From assembly GCF_000006565.2 (NCBI RefSeq), contig NC_031480.1:5139170-5203169 (forward strand): a stretch of DNA of 64,000 nucleotides, written 5' to 3'. Below are positions 13,172 through 25,646 of this stretch, piece by piece. Source of the DNA: Toxoplasma gondii ME49. Lineage: Eukaryota; Apicomplexa; Conoidasida; Eucoccidiorida; Sarcocystidae. The notes beneath the pieces are model-generated. The model was not told the DNA's origin. It saw only the letters and a list, made by a program, of their open reading frames with translations, and ran no database searches. Position 1 is the first letter of the stretch. Each line of letters starts with the position of its first letter. The translations under genes and the position numbers were made by a program.

Positions 13172-13179
13172 TGCATGCA
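13172..13179 (+). promoter_or_regulatory. TGCATGCA motif (TRP-2 / ApiAP2-type)
   Basis: Second match to the same element, 18 bp after the first, about 425 bp upstream of RLP7. Paired copies make a functional promoter element more plausible than a single chance hit. Confidence 0.55.
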
Positions 13180-13603
13180 AAAACGCGGAAACCCCGGTCA
13201 AGCTGTTAAAGAGTATCGCGTTTTCCGGCCGTCAATCGGTGCGTCGTCCGTCGGAGATCTTTTCCTGTTCACGTTGACTTTGCTGGTGTGACGGAATTCA
13301 GCAAGGACCTGATCAGCTCGTTCCCTGCTTCGTTTTCTGGGCAGCTGAATTGAGCGTGCCCGTCGCCGTGCAGTTTGTGCTGTGTCCCACGCCAGGACTC
13401 GCCCGCATTCTTCCTGCCACTATCGATCCGCGAGAAAGCCTTCAAACTGCCGTTCGCTTTCTCTGCATTCCCTGTTTGAGTCTGGGATCCGCCGCAGCCT
13501 CTTCCCGACTGAAGGCGGCGCTCCCGTTCCACTCTGCCTGCGGTGCCGCGGATTTGTTCTGAAGACAAAACCCTCGCGCTTCCAGCTGCTCTCGAGAGCT
13601 ACA

Positions 13604-16600
13604 ATGGTGAAGAGTCAGAAATCCGCTGTTGATACGTCTGCCCTCCAGCACGAGGGAGGCGCGAAAGTCGAGCTGCGCCCCCGAAACCCAGGAGAAGCGC
13701 TCAAAGTTGCCAAGACGGTTCTGCGCCGCCGAGAACAGAACCTCGAGGAAAAAGCCGAGCGCGCAAAGAAGATCCGCAGGCTGAAACGGGTAAGGAGGAA
13801 CCGCGTCGAGATCGAAAGTCCCCTTCAATACGCGTTCGAGTTTCGAGTTTGCAGGTGACAAACTGCGTATATTTCATGATGCGCGCATGCAGACGGCGCT
13901 TCGCATACCAAGTGTGCAGCTCGTAGAGGTCGACCCTTCGGGCAGAAGTATAGGTTCACCTCCGTCTACCAGCCGATGTGAAGTCCTAGGCACCCAATGC
14001 GACCTCCTCGATCTTACTGCCATCGAGGGAATTCGGTCGATTGCCGGAATCAAAATGACTCTGTAAATCTGGCCTTCCCGTGGTTCCTTTTGGGCATGAG
14101 GCGCCGAGACGAAGGTGAAGACGAGTCCACGAAAGTCTGTGAACTTGTGACGATGGAAAGAGACTGCGTGAACAGTCTGTCTGCTCTGGCACGCACTCCT
14201 GTCGGCTCTCTCCGGTGCACCTCAGGAGAGAACTCGGGGCTTTCTTTTGAAGAGGCGCCCAGTTTGCAGAGGGTTCATAAGACCCTTCATTTCGAGCGCG
14301 CTCTTCCAAGGTGTTTGTCTTTGGCTTGTTTGGTCAGTCACCAAAAATCCACTTTTTTCATTCAGGTGTCTCTCCTTTTCCTTGTTTCCAGAGGGAAGAT
14401 CGCGACTGCCATAAGCAGGTCATCAAGTCGGCACAGCACTTCGTGAAGCGCGCTCGTCTCCGCTCTGTCGACAACAAGAGGTACTGTCTGGGTTTCCGAA
14501 AATTCCATTGTATAGAAAAGGTCTTCCTTTGCGAAACTCCCATTTTTAACGGTGTTCCTTCTTCCATTGGGGGGTGGCAACGCGTGAGAGAGTCACTGAG
14601 TTCTCTTTTGCGGAATCTGTCGCTCTCATCCATGATCCCTCTATCTCTCTCTGTGCATCTCGACCACCGCCAGTGTGCAGCTTTACACTTGGACATGCGC
14701 ACATGCGGATCGCAGCGCTAGGTCGCCGACTGGTTTTTTGTTCTCTGCTTTTTAAACCACTCGGGAGGGAAGGACAACTCGCTGTCTGTGTCGTCAAGAG
14801 AGTCTGTGTCGACGGCTGGTCTCTGAGAAGAGAGCTTGAACAAGAGGCCGACTAGCACAAAGAGACAAATGGAAACCATCGCGGGGGAGAAAGGAGAGGG
14901 GAGAGAGGAGGAAGAAAATGGGAAGCAAAGGGCAAAGAGCGAGAGCAGGTGATTCGAGGCTCGCAAGATGAATGCACGAAAAAAGACCTGCATACGCGGG
15001 TCCGCAATCCAGGCGGGCGGGGCAGGCATCCAGCGAAGAGCATCCCGATCGAAAGACAGACAGATGAGGATCCAGATGGTTTATGTTTCTCAGGACAGGA
15101 CAGGCTCTTCTTTCTGCCTCGTCAGCGATGCTTTCGCGTGCACTCACACGGAGCAACGCTGTTTGTCTTGAGTCGCTGAAAGGAGCGCTGGGTGCTTTTT
15201 CTTTTTCTGCAGAGTTGTCTTTGCAAAGAAAACCCCTGCGAGGAAGCCGAGAGAGCAAGCACGTCGCCCCCTCATTCTGGTCGTGAGAAACGGAAGAGAG
15301 GGAGGCAGCCCTGAGGTCCAAGCAGGTCTCAAGGTACACGCAACAAGGCTCACAGAATGGTTCTTAAGGCTCCATACTCGCATGTTCTGATCCGCAGGCC
15401 TATACATATATATATATATATATAAATTCATTTACATGTGTATTTGTGTACCTGCACGTTTGTCTGGAGGTATTAGTAGGTGTGGTGTGAATGTTCGGTT
15501 TATGCTGCGAGGGAATGCTTCGACTGCATGTGCCTATACAGTGCGTGGGACTATGTAAAACGGGAACGTTTAAACTCTACACGGTTCAAGCTCGAACTGA
15601 ACAGCATGATGGAAGATGCAGGCACTGCACATGCGCAGGTTCATTCTCTCACAGTCTGAGTGTGCGAACATACGTATCTTTCTCCATCTATACGTCTATC
15701 ATTATATATATATATATATACGCATATAAATACATACTATATGAAAGGGTTGTATCCTGTGGGTATACTGTCCAGGATTGGGGGATGTCCGGGCGTCTGT
15801 GGCTTGCTTAGATTCAAGCTTCTCTTGGTTTTTTCCTTTGTGTTTTTCCTACAGAGACTCGGCCTTCGAAAACCTTTTTGGGGCACTGTTTTGCGTAACG
15901 ACGAGGCGACGTCGCAGCAGATGCGGCTGCTGGATCCCTTCGTTTTTTACGGCTACCCCACTATTCAGACGCTTCGCAAGTTGTTTCTCACGAGGTAGGA
16001 ACCTATCCGTTTCCGTTCAGTAAAAGGAAAAGCCCAGTGCCAGATGCCGTGAAGTCTAGAGTAAGTGTTCCCTACAAGCGAGCATCTGCTGGCGCTTCTC
16101 TGTCCGGGCTAGCTGCCTGCTCTTTCTCAGCTGGTGTCAGCATAGGCAATCGGCCGTTCGTGTCTCTCGCATACACGCGTTCTCTGTCTATTGCATGCGC
16201 GCCAGGAGGGCGGCTCGGTCTGTGTTTTTTGCAGAGGGTGTCTGCGAATCAACGACAAGGAGACTACATCGTTGACAGACAACGCGAAGGTCGAAGAACA
16301 TCTGGGAGCCTATGGCATGCTCTGTGTCGAGGACGTGGTGCAGGAGCTCTGGACTGCAGGGAGACACTTCGATGACATCAAGCAACATTTGTGGTGAGGA
16401 AACAGTGGACCTCTTATACTTGGCTAGTTTCTGAGGTTCGAGTTGCGAATCGAAATTGTAAAGCGGAGATGCATGGTGGCATCGGTGGTGCTGGGCGGGA
16501 GGCTTCGGGTCAGTTCCAATCCGGCAACGCTTGTGAGGCGGATGGCTACGGGGTGCTCAGGACGCCTATGAAACTTTTTGCACTCGGTCTTGTACCTTGT

Positions 16601-17366
16601 ACCGGAGAACTCCTTTGTCCGAGACCGCTAAAAGGAGCGTAGAGCGGACAGAAAGACGCTGGATGAGCAGCGAGAGAAGAGATGATAACCAAAGACCGTT
16701 GCCGGAATGTCCGATTTTGCATGCGAGGGCGAAACAGACATCAAATTTGCCCTGAGGTGGGGAAAACAAGAAAGGGCGGCGACTGTAGGTCTTTACCAGT
16801 TTTTTCTCGGGCAATTAATGTGACAGGAAATTTCGTTTGTGTGCTACACCGTGCTCGCAGCGCCTTCCAGCTGTCAAATCTGAAGAAAGTCGAAGGGTAA
16901 GAAAGCAGGCAAAGTGTCCGTCAAGAGTTTGCCAACAGCGCGACGCAGGCGCGCGAGCGTCAGAAACTTCGTTTCCCTAGATGCCAGCTTCAGATATTTT
17001 GTCAAGAGGAGCTTCTCTCTTTTCCAGAGTTTCGACTTTCCTTGAGACCCTCTCCCTGCTCCGACATTTGCACAACGTGTTCGAGGAGAAACGATTCGTT
17101 CTCTTTGTTTACTGGCACATGTTGCGTGTGACCTTTCCACTTTCAAAGGTCTCTGCCTTTGTCTTGAAGTGCGAAACATGCTTCTGAACGACGATTCCCA
17201 CAAGTCAAACAAAGGCCGCAAATGTGTTTTGGAGGACGTCTCCTGCCGGCTGGTGTGACAACTTTCGTATTTTTCGCTGGTGTCTCTGCTCAGACTGTAC
17301 GCGCGGCGAAACGAATTCGGGAACATGCGCGAGGCGATCAACAAGAAGATCTGGAAGATTGCATAG
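13604..17366 (+). CDS. RLP7: RPL7-like 60S ribosome assembly factor (RLP7/RPL7L1 type)
   Basis: Exons 13604-13789, 14392-14480, 15213-15333, 15855-15994, 16235-16393, 16861-16896, 17294-17366; 267 residues, phase-consistent throughout. The protein has a basic N-terminal helix, then the L7/L30 fold: PLILVVRNGREGGSPEVQ, a GYPTIQTLRKLFLTRG block, TDNAKVEEHLGAYG and the end NMREAINKKIWKIA. The TDN-x-x-x-EEHLG version fits the L7-like paralogue (yeast Rlp7, human RPL7L1, about 246 residues) better than canonical RPL7. That protein acts in the nucleolus in early pre-60S assembly and ITS2 processing. Exon 6 is only 36 nt; without the last splice the frame stops at 16898-16900, losing the conserved C-terminus. 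The Trp of the family's LWPF/LRPF motif is replaced (LCAF) at the exon 5/6 junction. Canonical RPL7 remains a less likely alternative. Confidence 0.86.
15403..15424. repeat. (TA)n microsatellite in RLP7 intron
   Basis: TA run in the intron between the exons ending at 15333 and starting at 15855. Another TA tract is at about 15703-15720 in the same intron. Confidence 0.85.
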
Positions 17367-19437
17367 AGCGTTCCTCTTCACCGACAAAGCAGGGACTGCG
17401 GAAGGACCCCCCTCGCGAAAAAATCTCTCGGCATTGCTGGCTACCCAACACACAACTTCGGTCTCGTTCCCTATGTCTCACTCAGGACCTTCCAGTCTGA
17501 AAACGCGCTTCTGCGTGTCTTTCGCTCCTGCTGCGCATCTGTTTTTTGAACCAGCCACACTCCTTTCTGTCGGTGCCGCCCTCTCGCTCCTGTGTTAAGG
17601 GGGCTGATGACCTCAAATCAACCGCCGCTGTGTGCCCCAGAGTTGATTTCTCTTTTCCGGACTCGATGTCTGGTCCTTCTGTGTCCTGGCGATGCGTTTC
17701 TACTGGATGGGATGATGCGTTCGCTGAAGTGTCGGACTTCTTAGTGAGACGGAATTCACTGCTCAACTGCGAATGGGGTGCGAGCGCTCTCCGCTGTCAG
17801 GTTCTGTAATTTCTCTTTTCAAGGACTCTGTTCGGTGCGCCGCGCGCACACTTGCGCAACGCATTGTTGACCAGAAAGAGTGTTTCGCTTGCCGTTCCAC
17901 GGCAAACAACTGTTTTTGCCCCCGTTTTTGCGGCACTGTCAAAAACGACTTGGCTCCGATACGGACCTGGTCTTCTCGGCCCTCAGTGCTTCAGTGTCTC
18001 GAAAGCCGCAGAGGGTACATCCACCTCCTTCCAGTGTTCTTGGAACCACCTCTCACTCAAAAACTGCTGCACGTTTAGAACTTGTCAAACCCTCGCGTGG
18101 AGTCGGGTTGTACGCGACGACATTCCTCAAGCGTGTAGAGCAACACGCGGTGCGTAGAAATTCTTAGAGAGAGTGGACTCGATTGGTAACTGGGAAGTGG
18201 AACGGAATTCCGAATTCGTGGCTTTGAGGTTCAATCAAACCTTTTTGCGTACGGCGCAGTCACCACCCGTGGCTCCCCTCACCTATGCTAGTTGCCCGAC
18301 ACAACTGTAGATAGAAAGGACGTCAGAAACTTTGTTTCCTTCAAGAGCCCACAACCAATCTTTCCCGACACATTGCGTTTATGATCCCTGGCTGTTTTAA
18401 GAAGCCCACCGCCAGTTTCGCCTGCCGTTTTGAGCGTGGCGCGGTTTTCACTGGCGTGTGCGTGTGTCTACTAGGCACCTGCCGCTCGGATCGAGATTTC
18501 CTGCTTCCCCTGTGGCTTACGTCAATCACTCGTGCGAATTTTAGGCTATCCAGCAGGTCTATCTAAAAACGGGGGCTGTCCTTGACCAAGATCACAAACC
18601 GCATCTGATGGTGAACTACCGTTCCTAACTGAATCTTGTTCAGATCCATCTAGGCTGGAACGTCTGTCCAGCGCACACGGATCGGGTTCTCCTTGCCCTG
18701 CCACCGGCTTAGTAGCTCGATGACCGCCCGTTTAGTTTGCTGTGTGTGGATGGTCCTCGACTGTTCTAGAGTTTGACGACTCCTGCTCGTACAGAAAACG
18801 AGAGGTTGAACGCCTGAAAATGACACAAGATGCTTGCGTAAACGTTGCAGGTCCCAGATTGACAAGGACCTGTTTGCCGGGTATGTGTGAATAACAATCG
18901 TTTACCTGTTGCTGCTGGGTCTGTAGATTATGCTCTTACGCTTCGTCTGCGCCGAGGAACAGAGACGCGAACTGCAACCTGCGTCGACGCGAGAGGAGGG
19001 CGATCGAAGAACCCGACAGCAAATAACAACAGAACAGAACCACGCGAAAGGATGTTCTTGGCCCATATGATGTAGAAAAAGCGATGTGGTGTCTTTCACG
19101 TCATATCTTGACTTTATAGGTTGCATTCTGTAGCACATTTTTCCAATTGTCGTCTCAGAAAAAACGACAAGGCATTCCCGACGAAAACACTGACATTCCT
19201 TGTACATGCACAAGCAGTGGAGCTACACCATGGAGATGCCCTCTCGTCTTCCACTTCTGTCTTGTCGTCTTGGTCGTGTTCGCGCGTCGTCTCCTTCCCC
19301 TCTGCTTCACTACTCCTCCAGACGTAGTCGTGCGTCCTTTCTCCTTCAGTTTTCGCGTCTTCCTCAAAAACATCTCTTGGCACTTCTCGCGTTACTCGCT
19401 CTTCTCTTCGCTTTCACGAACTTCGTCCTGCCCCTCT
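17367..19437. other. Convergent intergenic region (3' ends of RLP7 and YIPF6)
   Basis: About 2.1 kb between two gene ends. I see only short unsupported open frames and no conserved block. It should contain both 3'UTRs. Confidence 0.55.
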
Positions 19438-22400
19438 CTAAACCGAGCAAATGATCCAGGCCATGCCGACGTAAAATAGCCAGATGGGGTAGACGCCAAG
19501 AGTTCGCTTTTCTTCTGGAATCATCTCAGACATGAAGGTCACAGACGCTGAAAAAGACACACAGCACCCAATCCACATAAACACGCACTGTCGAACACTC
19601 CTCGACATACACGAGACAGATATATAAATAAATATATATATATATATAAATATATATATATATAAGTTGTTACAGATAGGGGTACAAGTACAGACACGGA
19701 TGTGGCAGTTGATATGGAAAGAGGGTCATGAGTGTGTAGACAGAGAAAAGCTCGTGAGAAAGCGACTATCGATTCGCCGGCATGGCGTTCATTGGACTAT
19801 GTCCCTCTGTTTTGCGACATCTCGTCAGGGCTCCAGCCTTGTCCGTGAAAATCTTAGCGTCTCTTCCAAGAGGAACACCCAGAAATCACGGATTCTCCGA
19901 CATCGATGCTCACACACATCTCCACGTTTACATTAAACATACAAACACAAATGTAGGCGTGCACATGCGTTTGCAGACGGATGAGTTTGTCTGTGTGCGC
20001 AGGGTTGCGGGGGTGTCGGGACAACGCTGCATCTGCAGTGTCTCTGTCGCATGGCTTTTATCGTGTTCGACGAGCTTCTCCCCTAAAGCGTTGAGACGAA
20101 GCGCGTTGGTAAGCCACCCGCTCGAGTCGGGGGGAAGGGGGCGGCTACCACAGTGGAACATCGATTCACTAAGCCAAGCCATTGAAGATCTGAACCGGAG
20201 AAGCCCAACTCGTAGCGTCTCGACTCCCCAGAAGCAGCTGACGAATCGTCCTGTCTCAGAGAGTACGAGGCCCAGGACGGTGGTCCGGATCGTTTTAGCA
20301 GCTGAGGAGTCTTCGCTCGCTGCCCCGAACAGCGCAAGCACACTGCGTTTTCCTTTCACAGCGAGAACGCACCTCCCGCAGACCACCGCAGAGCCAAAAA
20401 GGCGACGAGCAGCTTGAGAAAGGTGAAAGAACGCGGGACGAACAGATTCAGAAAAGCGGCGATGTCGAGGGGAAACAGGCAGTACCCCAGCACGCAGACG
20501 CTCTGGAAGAAGGAACTGAAAAGGACATAGGCACAAAACTTGGTGGTGATAAAAGAGGATAAGGAAGTCCAGCAAATGGGTCCAGAACGGAACCAGTGTG
20601 AAAGTTAGTCTCCTCGTGAGCAACGCGAGACCTTGAATGCCATCTTTTTCGCTGTCTTCGTCCACCAGAGTGGAAATGTCTAGCCAACGGGAAGGGGTCT
20701 GCCAAGAATAAATCTCAGCTTCAGGCTAGGATTGAGGCCACACAAAAGCACCGCTTTGCCTTTTGCGCACGCAGGATATGAAACAAGTTCCATTTTCGAG
20801 CGACTCTGTGCCGTCTCGGCCAGCCTTCAGCCGCCGTGGAAGGCGAACGCTTCTCGGCACCGGCTCTGTGACTCGCACGGCCAGCAGACAGTCTCCCTTT
20901 TCCCTGAAATGTCCTCCTCAGAAAAAGATTTACGCGTACATTTTGCTGCCGAGCAGCTTGGCGTTGACTGTCACGACACTCGCGCCGAGAGAGACGAAGA
21001 CGTAAACGAGCGAAAATGCGATTCGCTGTCGCTCTCGCGTCTGGGCATGTTGCGCGTCGGGCGACAGCTGAGAAGACTCGGAGGCGAATACGGGAGACCA
21101 AGACGCCTGAATGTACAGAATCCTGCGACAGAAAGCGAGACAGACAGACGAGAAGCCAGGAGTGACAGAGAAAAAGCTGCAGCCGCTCGAGAGCAAACGA
21201 CGGGAAGCGTTCCGGACGGAGCCGGGACTGGAGACACGCAGTTCCCAGGCGAGCGCTCGATCTCGGCGAACGACAAGAAGACCTCGAGCACTCGGTACAG
21301 AAAATCAGAGGCCAGCTCGACCCGCGAGCGGAAGAAGGTGTGGGGTCGACTCAACAAGGCAGGCCTTTCAACTGGAAACCTGGCGAATTGCGCTCCCACT
21401 GATAAAAGTCCCAGTGTGACTACGACGCACGCAATACCCATCCGAAAGCAGCTGAAACTCCCTCTGAGACGGTATATATGGAGATGTGGGCTATGAGCAG
21501 AAGCCCCGCGCAGCCAGGGCCGTGTCGAGATTTTTTGCAGACCTCCCATCGCGATAAATGTGAACCAAGTGAAAAAATTGTTTTTCTCGGAGCGGAGCGA
21601 AGAAATAGGGGGGGTGTCTCTAGGGTAGTCGTCTCGAAAGCATGCGTTTTCAATTGTGCGCTCTCTCCGTCTCCCGGCAGAAAAGTGCCTCGAGAGCCGG
21701 GTGGCATGCGACCTTCCCGACTTTTTTTTGAAAAAGTGGACTTACACGGAGAGGAAGAGACAGAGAATAAGCGGTCCCCACAGATCCCCTGCAAGCACAC
21801 GGAAATCGACAACAGAACTTGAGAGTCGCGCAACTTACTCGTAGTTTTTCTCGTGGGCTTGGCTTCGCACGAGGCAACGCTGCTGAAAGTGGAAATCCCC
21901 TGTTCTCTTCCTGTGCATCCCCTTTGATCTTCTAGTCTGGAAGAAATGTCTGACGTCTCGCTTTTCTGCGTCCGAAGACGCGAGGCAGGCAGAGAGCCAC
22001 CCGATTGCAATGCCCGAGAGAGATTTTACGAAGACTTGAGTCACAGCGTGTCACGAATTCACTCGACCGTTTGTACACGGCCAGGAGATTGTCCGCAGAT
22101 CCATGACGTTCTCCTCACTAACATCCTTTATTATCCGAACAGAAGATGCAGAAGAGCGAAACTTAGACAGACACAGATATACGCCGGTGCAGATATGCAT
22201 AGGTGTAGGTCGCGGTAGTCATGCATAGAGAGACGTAGAAATACTTGGGTATGGCTCTGCATAAATACAGATTTAGACCACTGCAGTTACATACAAATCG
22301 AGATATACATCTGCCCTAGAGACCTGCGAAGATTCAGACACAGATGTAGTTTTACATGTAGCAATAGGTGGATAAGTGCAGACGACGTTTTCACGGTGTA

Positions 22401-24175
22401 TGCCCTGGTGACTACACCATTTTCCTTCTTTGGAACCTGTACCCCAACGCGAAGATTCGTGTCAACAAGCAACTCGAAGCTGCCTACACACGCAGCATTT
22501 CCGCAGAGAAACAAGTCGCATCAAAGACACAAGGGAACACAGAGAAGCGGCACTTTCGAAAGACACTCAGGAGAAATGACAGAGAAGCGAACAAGAGGAA
22601 ACGTACACTGTTTTAGGACAGAGTGAGAAGTCCCGGAACCATCGCGATGACCACGAGGCTTGAGAACGTGGACGAGTTTGTCGCCAATACTCTTCAAATC
22701 GCGGGTCTGCATGAGAGAGAAAGAGCGCATTTTCACCAATCGTCTTTAGCCGCGAAATCTGAAGAGACCGTTTGAGGACCAGGGAGAAGTAAGAGACAGA
22801 CACGAAAACGGCGCGGGCAGGAAGAGCCTTCCGTTTCCTGTCTCCTGCCTGCACCACCCTGCCCTGACACTGGAGCCGCCTTGTATCTTCGAGTGCAGCG
22901 AATCAAAAGTTCGGATTTGTCAGGATTTGGCGGTCGATGGCGAACGTCTTTCCCTCTGTGGAGTGTCAGTCACTTGAAATCAAAACGCGGAGGCAGCCGA
23001 CGGTTCTTTTATGACACAAAATCGTTCAGAGTCCGACCTCGGTTGCTCTGGCCCTCTTCGGATCGCCTGCAACCTAAAAGGAGGGTGGCACGGAGGAGTT
23101 GCTTTGACTCGCTGTGATAAACTATCATTTTGTGAATCGACACTTTGGGAGAAAACAGAACTTCTCTTCAACGCGCGTGACTCTCCGCGACTCCTTGGCT
23201 GCAGACGAGGACGCTCACAGAAGCAGCGGCAATTGGGGATGCACGCTGCTCCGTTCAACCACCCTTCAAGCCGACATGGAGCGAGCCTCGGGGCTTCGTC
23301 AAGTTTCTCCGCGCGAAAGAGAACGGGAAGCAGTGGGTCGATGACGTCGAGCAAGCAAAAGGTCTTTCTCCTCGGCGTTCTTCCAGAGCAGCGAAACCAG
23401 AAGGAGACGCAGAACGCAAAAAAGAAAGCGCAGAGGAGCGAAAGAAAGCAAGGAATCGAGCGTCGTTGTCTGCGACGGAGCCATTCGGAAAACAGAGACA
23501 TGTTCCGACCAGTGCGCCTCCCTCTGTTCCCGCGCAGGCCTTTACGGTTGAGCGTTGCCGCGACTTCTTTCGACATAAAGACCCAACACTTACGAGAGTT
23601 TCGCGAACCGTTTCATCCAAAGTTCCTCCCACAAAAAGCCGGCCGGACTCCAGCGAGTGAGGATCCGCCGCGCCGCTGAGCTGACCTGCAAGAAGACGCA
23701 TTCGCGCTCCACGGGAGATTCAGAAAAGAAGATACTGAAGAGGGAGATCGAGCAGTCGCCATGCATCCATATATGCAAGGATACACTTACAGGTGAAGTG
23801 ATAAAGAACAAGACATGCAACAAATGTAGACAGACGGATACTGGATGGAGAACTGCATACATTGATCTCTCTCTCTCTCTACAGACAGAGATGCCTGTAG
23901 AGTTATGTGTGGAGGTCGTTGTGGGACTGGAGTCGCGTGTATACAGAGGTGTAGGTGTATGGCACTCGGGTGTAGACAAGAGTGCCTGCTGAAGAAGCCG
24001 GCCAAGCTTAGGCGACCTCAGACGACCCCCCAGGCTTGTTCGTTGACGAGGGATCCGCTTGTCTCCCCAGCGAAAGAGTCGGAGTTGTTGAAAGGCACTC
24101 GCACTCTGAGGTTCTCTACGAGAAGCAAGGAAACTGCAAAGAGTCGCGTCACTCACCTTGGAGTCGCGTAGCCAT
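19438..24175 (-). CDS. YIPF6: Yip1-family Golgi membrane protein, YIPF6 type
   Basis: Minus-strand exons: 24175-24157, 23685-23594, 22706-22640, 21788-21746, 21122-20940, 20515-20373, 19547-19438; 218 residues (human YIPF6 has 236), all phases consistent. Family landmarks in order: TLDETVRETLTRDLKSIG (helix before the membrane domain), DLWGPLILC (first membrane segment), VVTVNAKLLGSKISFFQSVC, VLGYCLFPL, then EKRTLGVYPIWLFY and a final membrane segment ending in IICSV. Five membrane segments are expected. Yip1 proteins bind Rab GTPases and organise ER-Golgi traffic. The first exon has only 19 coding bases (MATRLQ plus one), chosen because its donor phase and GTGAGT consensus fit exon 2 exactly. 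The Trp of the RDWDLWGP motif is Gly at the exon 3/4 junction. Confidence 0.88.
19619..19665. repeat. AT-rich TA/TAAA microsatellite in YIPF6 intron
   Basis: Interrupted (TA)n with TAAA steps, inside the last intron of the YIPF6 gene (19548-20372). Confidence 0.85.
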
Positions 24176-25646
24176 TGTGGCCGCAGCGAGAGGGGAAAAG
24201 ATTTGAAAAGAAAGAGAAGTTCGAGATCGCCTGAGGGTGTTTTTCTCCGAGCAATCCGAGGGAACCTTCGACAAGAGAAGGAAGACGTAGCAAGTGGAAA
24301 AGGGGGAGAGTTCCAGAGTGAAGAATGGAAGAGAAGTTGAGAAGCAGATCGACAGGAAGAGAGCAGATGACAGACGGCCGTGTCCGGGGTCACTAACCGC
24401 AGAAGAAAAAGCAAGGAATTCGGGAGCGCTGACACCCGCTGAGGGAAGGCGTCTTGATTACTTGGTTTCCGCGACAAGAAGAAAGGAGAAAAATCCTCAG
24501 ATACCGTGCGGCCATCTTCGTGAAGGAACAGACAACAGTCGGCGGCGCCGGGCTGCTCGATCCACTCGAAGTGACTATTAAAGCGCGACGAAAGAGCGCC
24601 GCCGCGACGCACAGCCGCCTGCCCAGAGAGGCCGAAGAGAACCGATCTTTGTTCGGAGACTGAGTTGAGAAAAATGTGGAATTCCGCGGATAAACCAGGG
24701 ACGTACGAAGCAGATTGTGCGTCTGCGTCGTCGTCAGCATATGCGTTCGAAAGACGGCGTTGGTTCGGGAAAAGCAGCAATGGTGGACAGATGACGACCC
24801 GGAGAAGCGTGATGTGAAGACGTAGATGCTCGCGTTTGGAGGACAAAAAGGCGAAAACACACCGTAGAATTCGACCTCAACGCACCGTCCCCGACACACA
24901 CCCGGTGTCCGCGGCGCATGCAATGCACTCGCGGAAACAGAAACCGTCGCGGAAAAGCTTTTTCTTTCCAACTTAGAGAAATGCGGGAAGGCAAACGATG
25001 CTATAGTACAGAGCAGACAGAAAGAGAGGAGCAGCGAAGCGTCGAACAGAAGCGAAAAGCGTTAAACGCGCCAGCTGTCGATGCAGCGCAAAAACTGGCG
25101 ATCTAGCTGCTGTCCTCACGGAGTTTCAGGAGGGAAGGCTCAGAAACGAGGAAACAAAGTCATGAACAAGACGCGGGTCCGCCTCGCTTGTGCAACAGGA
25201 CGGACAGACGCCCTTTACAGTTAAAGTGTCTGAGGCTTTTTTACGTCTCCCCAAAGAAAAAAAAAGACGACGTTGCATGCAAGCCGAAGGCGCCGCTGTT
25301 TATCCCAGAGACATCCAAAAAGTGAAGACGGAGGAAGTGAAAAAATGTGGTGGAGAAGAGGGGAGGAAAAACGCGGGAAGAAGCATGGCCAAGCAGAGAA
25401 ACAAGGGGAGAAAAGGGAGAATAACCCAGCGAAGAAGATAAACAAAAAAGACGACCCGCAGGAAGATTCGTACAGGTGAACGTCAATAAAAATTATTCAA
25501 CAACGTTTGTTTAATCGAGATATAGACACAGAAATATAAAACAGTTATCCTCAGAACAAAGTGACGATATGTGAAACGCTTTAGACAAGTTCCTAGATTG
25601 ATGCTTACCACATAGAAGTCCGTGTCGTTCATTTATATCGTCCCTG
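24176..25646 (-). promoter_or_regulatory. YIPF6 upstream region, pyrimidine-rich on the sense strand
   Basis: About 1.5 kb upstream of the YIPF6 ATG, strongly purine-rich on the plus strand (pyrimidine-rich in the gene's sense). It holds TGCATGC-type motifs at 24915-24922 (CGCATGCA) and 25274-25281 (TGCATGCA). No coding sequence is supported. Confidence 0.45.

Larger units (their letters stand above)
10538..13603. promoter_or_regulatory. Divergent intergenic/promoter region between IFT74 and RLP7
   Basis: About 3.1 kb separating the starts of two divergently transcribed genes. No coding sequence is supported. The RLP7-proximal end contains two TGCATGC-type motifs (annotated separately). The last 330 bases before the RLP7 ATG are pyrimidine-rich on the plus strand, like other leaders in the window. 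Confidence 0.55.

Noticed and set aside
19782..20417. 211-codon plus-strand open frame
   Set aside because: It partly overlaps, in antisense, the last intron and an exon (20515-20373) of YIPF6; no domain is seen.
23590..24846. 418-codon minus-strand open frame
   Set aside because: It contains YIPF6 exon 2 but the rest is low-complexity Ser/Arg/Leu sequence in CT-rich DNA; the splice-phase model with a 19-base start exon fits better.
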